Source: Malurus cyaneus samueli | Taxonomy: Eukaryota; Chordata; Aves; Passeriformes; Maluridae | Assembly (NCBI GenBank): GCA_009741485.1 | Contig: CM019236.1 | Span: 60,951,734-61,015,733, forward strand | Reading direction: 5' to 3' | DNA: 64,000 bases | Part shown: positions 61,471 to 64,000 of the stretch, in pieces | How positions within the stretch are numbered: position 1 is the stretch's first letter | How the letters are laid out: every line of letters begins with the position of its first letter | Program-made: the position numbers and the translations under genes | The notes under the pieces: generated by a model | The model's database searches: none | What the model saw: only the letters and a program-made list of their open reading frames with translations | What the model was told of the DNA's origin: nothing

Positions 61471-64000
61471 TAAAGAATGGTCTCCTTCAGGAGAGGCTGA
61501 TGAAGGTTCTCACTATTTAACTTGGAACTAAAAACTAACAGAGAAGTCCATGACATGGTGAATTGTGACAATATTCCAATATGGAAAAAATTGTCCCAGA
61601 ATGCTCAATTGTTTTCTGACAAAAAAGATAGAAGGCACAGGCTTAATTTACAAAAGAGACTGAGCTTATACCTTACAAGCACCCAGGCTCTTACAAGGTG
61701 AAAGACTTACAGGATGTTTTCTGCTGAAAAAATTAAACAAAATTTTGAAAAATCTCTCTATTGGGTTATGCACATAAAAGTGGATGATATTCCAGGAGGT
61801 CCTGTTCTCATCTTCATATTCCTCCCAGCCCCACATGTTTCCGACTAAGTCCTTTCCCACAACATGGTGTGTAGAAACTGTCTACACTCTCAGAATAGTC
61901 ATGTAGCCAGCAGGCATCTGCTGTTACTATATATTTTGATGATACAAATTATTACTGTATATTTTGATGATAAAATTAGAAATATCAGTGTAGAGCTTAC
62001 TAATTTTGTAAAGATTTAAGTAACTGCTCAGACTTAAACTGACTCTACTATGCTGCTGTCTAGTAAACCTAGCAAGATTTCAGAACATCAGTGGCCACCA
62101 AAAAAAAAAAAAAAAAATAGTGTTTTAATGATTCAGATGTTTAGATACATAAAAACCTAAATAGTCCTATCACAGCATTTGACCACAAGGCTAGTTCATA
62201 AATAATGTCTGCTGATTCAGCATTGTACATGTGAAAAAAAAGATTTTATTTTAACGGCTAAGCTAGTCCAAGTATCCAAATGGTATACAAATGTTGACAT
62301 TTTAAAATCATTTAAATCTGTTATCAAATATTCCATGGATTTCACCTATTTAATATAAATTTATACCCATTTGTTTTGCAAATATGTTTTTAATCTTTAT
62401 AACTCTGTTTAAATGGCTATAACCTCACAATTGAATGAAATTTCAAGGTATAGTAGAATTCTTCTTAGAATATTTGCTTTTAATTGAAAGGATACACACA
62501 GTTTAGAATTCATAATTAATTTCACCACTACTTTCTAGCCTAATAAGTGATTGAAGTCTGTTTATACAAAGTTTAACTAGTTTTCTCTGCTCTCCTCATC
62601 CCAGAAAATGTCTATCAGCGACCCTATGTAAAATGTCCATTTTAAATAGCAGGATTTGTAAAAGAATGTGGTTTTCTGTGGGAATATTTGATCAGTTTGG
62701 ATGTGCCTTTAACAAAATTGTCGTAATATAATATAAGGTGACCATTGCCAAGAGGTAACTTATTTGCATTCACAATGCTCCAGGCAATTTTTTATTCCCA
62801 TTTCCCAGGAGTGAAACAAACATGACATTCAAAATTGCATGCCATATTGTGATTATCTGAGGAGATAATTCAAGTCATTGAGCTAATATTAATTCTGAGC
62901 AGAAATGAGGTTAACAAGGCCAGGCAACACTTTTGCTTTGGAACAAAACTTCAGCTGAGCAGTCACAGCAGTGTTTGAGTGACAGCAGAGCAAAATGCAC
63001 TATAAATGCTACAGTTGCAGGCAAAACTATTTTAAAGAACATTACGCAGGATGATCAGCCTTCCAGAACTATCAAAGGACATATTTTTCATCTCAGACAC
63101 TGCAAAGACTGAATCTTAAGCTTTAGTGCCTGCTTCAAGGAAAATGTAGATTGAAGCTCTAGGACAAATGGTGCCATGAAGCTGTGGGTGAATGTTTCAC
63201 CTCAGGCCCTTTCCTTTCCAGAGGTGAGGGGGACATGACAATCCTTTTGTTTCCATTACTCCATATGTTTATGACAATGAAGACTGTCTTCTGTTGATGG
63301 TCTTTAGCATGATTACACTACCTATTACTTGATTTATTGTACTACCTCACCTTTGGATTTGGATTTGGGGACTTTGTGGATTGGACAACTAGTATCCAAG
63401 GTGCTAGTATCAATTAGGATTATTAATTATTGTTATTTTTGTCAGAAATTACCCTTGTCAAGGATATGTCTTTTACTTTAACAACCTTCCATGCTAGATT
63501 TTTGTCTTGTAAACTGCTGCAATTCTGCAGAGGCAACAGATTCTGGTTCTGCCATTACTTGTGTTACACATTTGAATTTTAAAGATAATGACTTGGGGAG
63601 AGCCAATGTCAAAGCAGCATCTTTTAAATTCACTTATCAAGATAGTAGTTTGTGGTAGAGGACACATGTATTTTACTACTAGTTTGCAAAGAAAATGTGG
63701 AAAAAAAGTTACTTAACATGAGAATATGAAAGACCATAAGGACTGATGTTTAGTTTATTGAGAAGGGATTTCTTGACATAGAGGTATACATCTCTTTTTA
63801 GAAATCTCTGTTTTATTGAAATCAGACACTAACCTCATTTCATTGCCCCCTTGATTTCTTGTCCAAGAAAGGAGTCTAATACCCTAATACAACTGCCAGT
63901 ATAAATTACCAGGAAACCAGAGCAATCCTTTGAAAGAACATGAAATTAATTTGGCAGCTGAGACACGTAACTGACACCCAGAGATAAAGGAATGGAAAGC
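61471..64000. other. Unique AT-rich non-coding stretch to window end
   Basis: Contains a poly(A) run at about 62,100-62,117 and a short direct duplication (TATATTTTGATGAT at 61,930 and again at 61,957). No gene, RNA or named transposon recognised. Confidence 0.5.

Overview
The window looks like AT-rich, non-coding nuclear DNA from a bird, probably a songbird (Passeriformes). The evidence is the repeat content: many CR1 LINE fragments, including antisense 3' ends of the 'tcacagaatcatagaa' type, an LTR with avian ERV-like ends, and a short element whose head resembles tRNA-Ile(AAT) and whose tail resembles the CR1 3' end. I recall the last as the passerine tRNA-Ile/CR1 SINE family (TguSINE1-like). 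I found no protein-coding gene, no intact RNA gene, no CRISPR array and no operon-like organisation. The short open frames are explained by simple repeats, transposon debris or chance. The window is probably intergenic or a large intron.

Layout. 1-14.3 kb is mostly unique AT-rich DNA with a (CAT)n and a (CA)n/(TA)n microsatellite, the SINE (4.33-4.46 kb), a pair of CR1 fragments (5.05-5.71 kb), a G/T tract, a 14-bp minisatellite and an eroded CR1. 14.3-28.8 kb is the most unusual part. One sequence of about 5.6 kb appears three times in alternating orientation: forward 14,310-19,386, reverse 19,387-25,010, then forward and partial 25,060-28,815. A run of exactly 25 N lies between the second and third copies. 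28.8-64 kb is again ordinary: a broken CR1 ORF2 endonuclease fragment (32.9-33.5 kb), CR1 tails (34.8, 42.5, 43.3, 59.6 and 61.3 kb), a 917-bp solo LTR-like element (41.6-42.5 kb), G/T-rich tracts and one unexplained GC-rich patch (53.5-53.9 kb).

Main conclusion. The triplicated palindromic block is most likely not a biological system but an assembly artefact from noisy PacBio long reads. The copies differ largely by scattered single-base insertions and deletions. The N run is flanked by ATCTCTCT on the left and AAAGAGAGAGAT on the right, the two stem ends of the SMRTbell hairpin adapter as I remember it. Neither stem is present at the matching place in the first copy. The real locus is probably about 5.6 kb rather than 14.5 kb. 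A true duplication/inverted-triplication rearrangement is the main alternative. Inside the unit there is one exon-like segment (17,825-17,906) with a strong splice acceptor, worth checking against transcripts.
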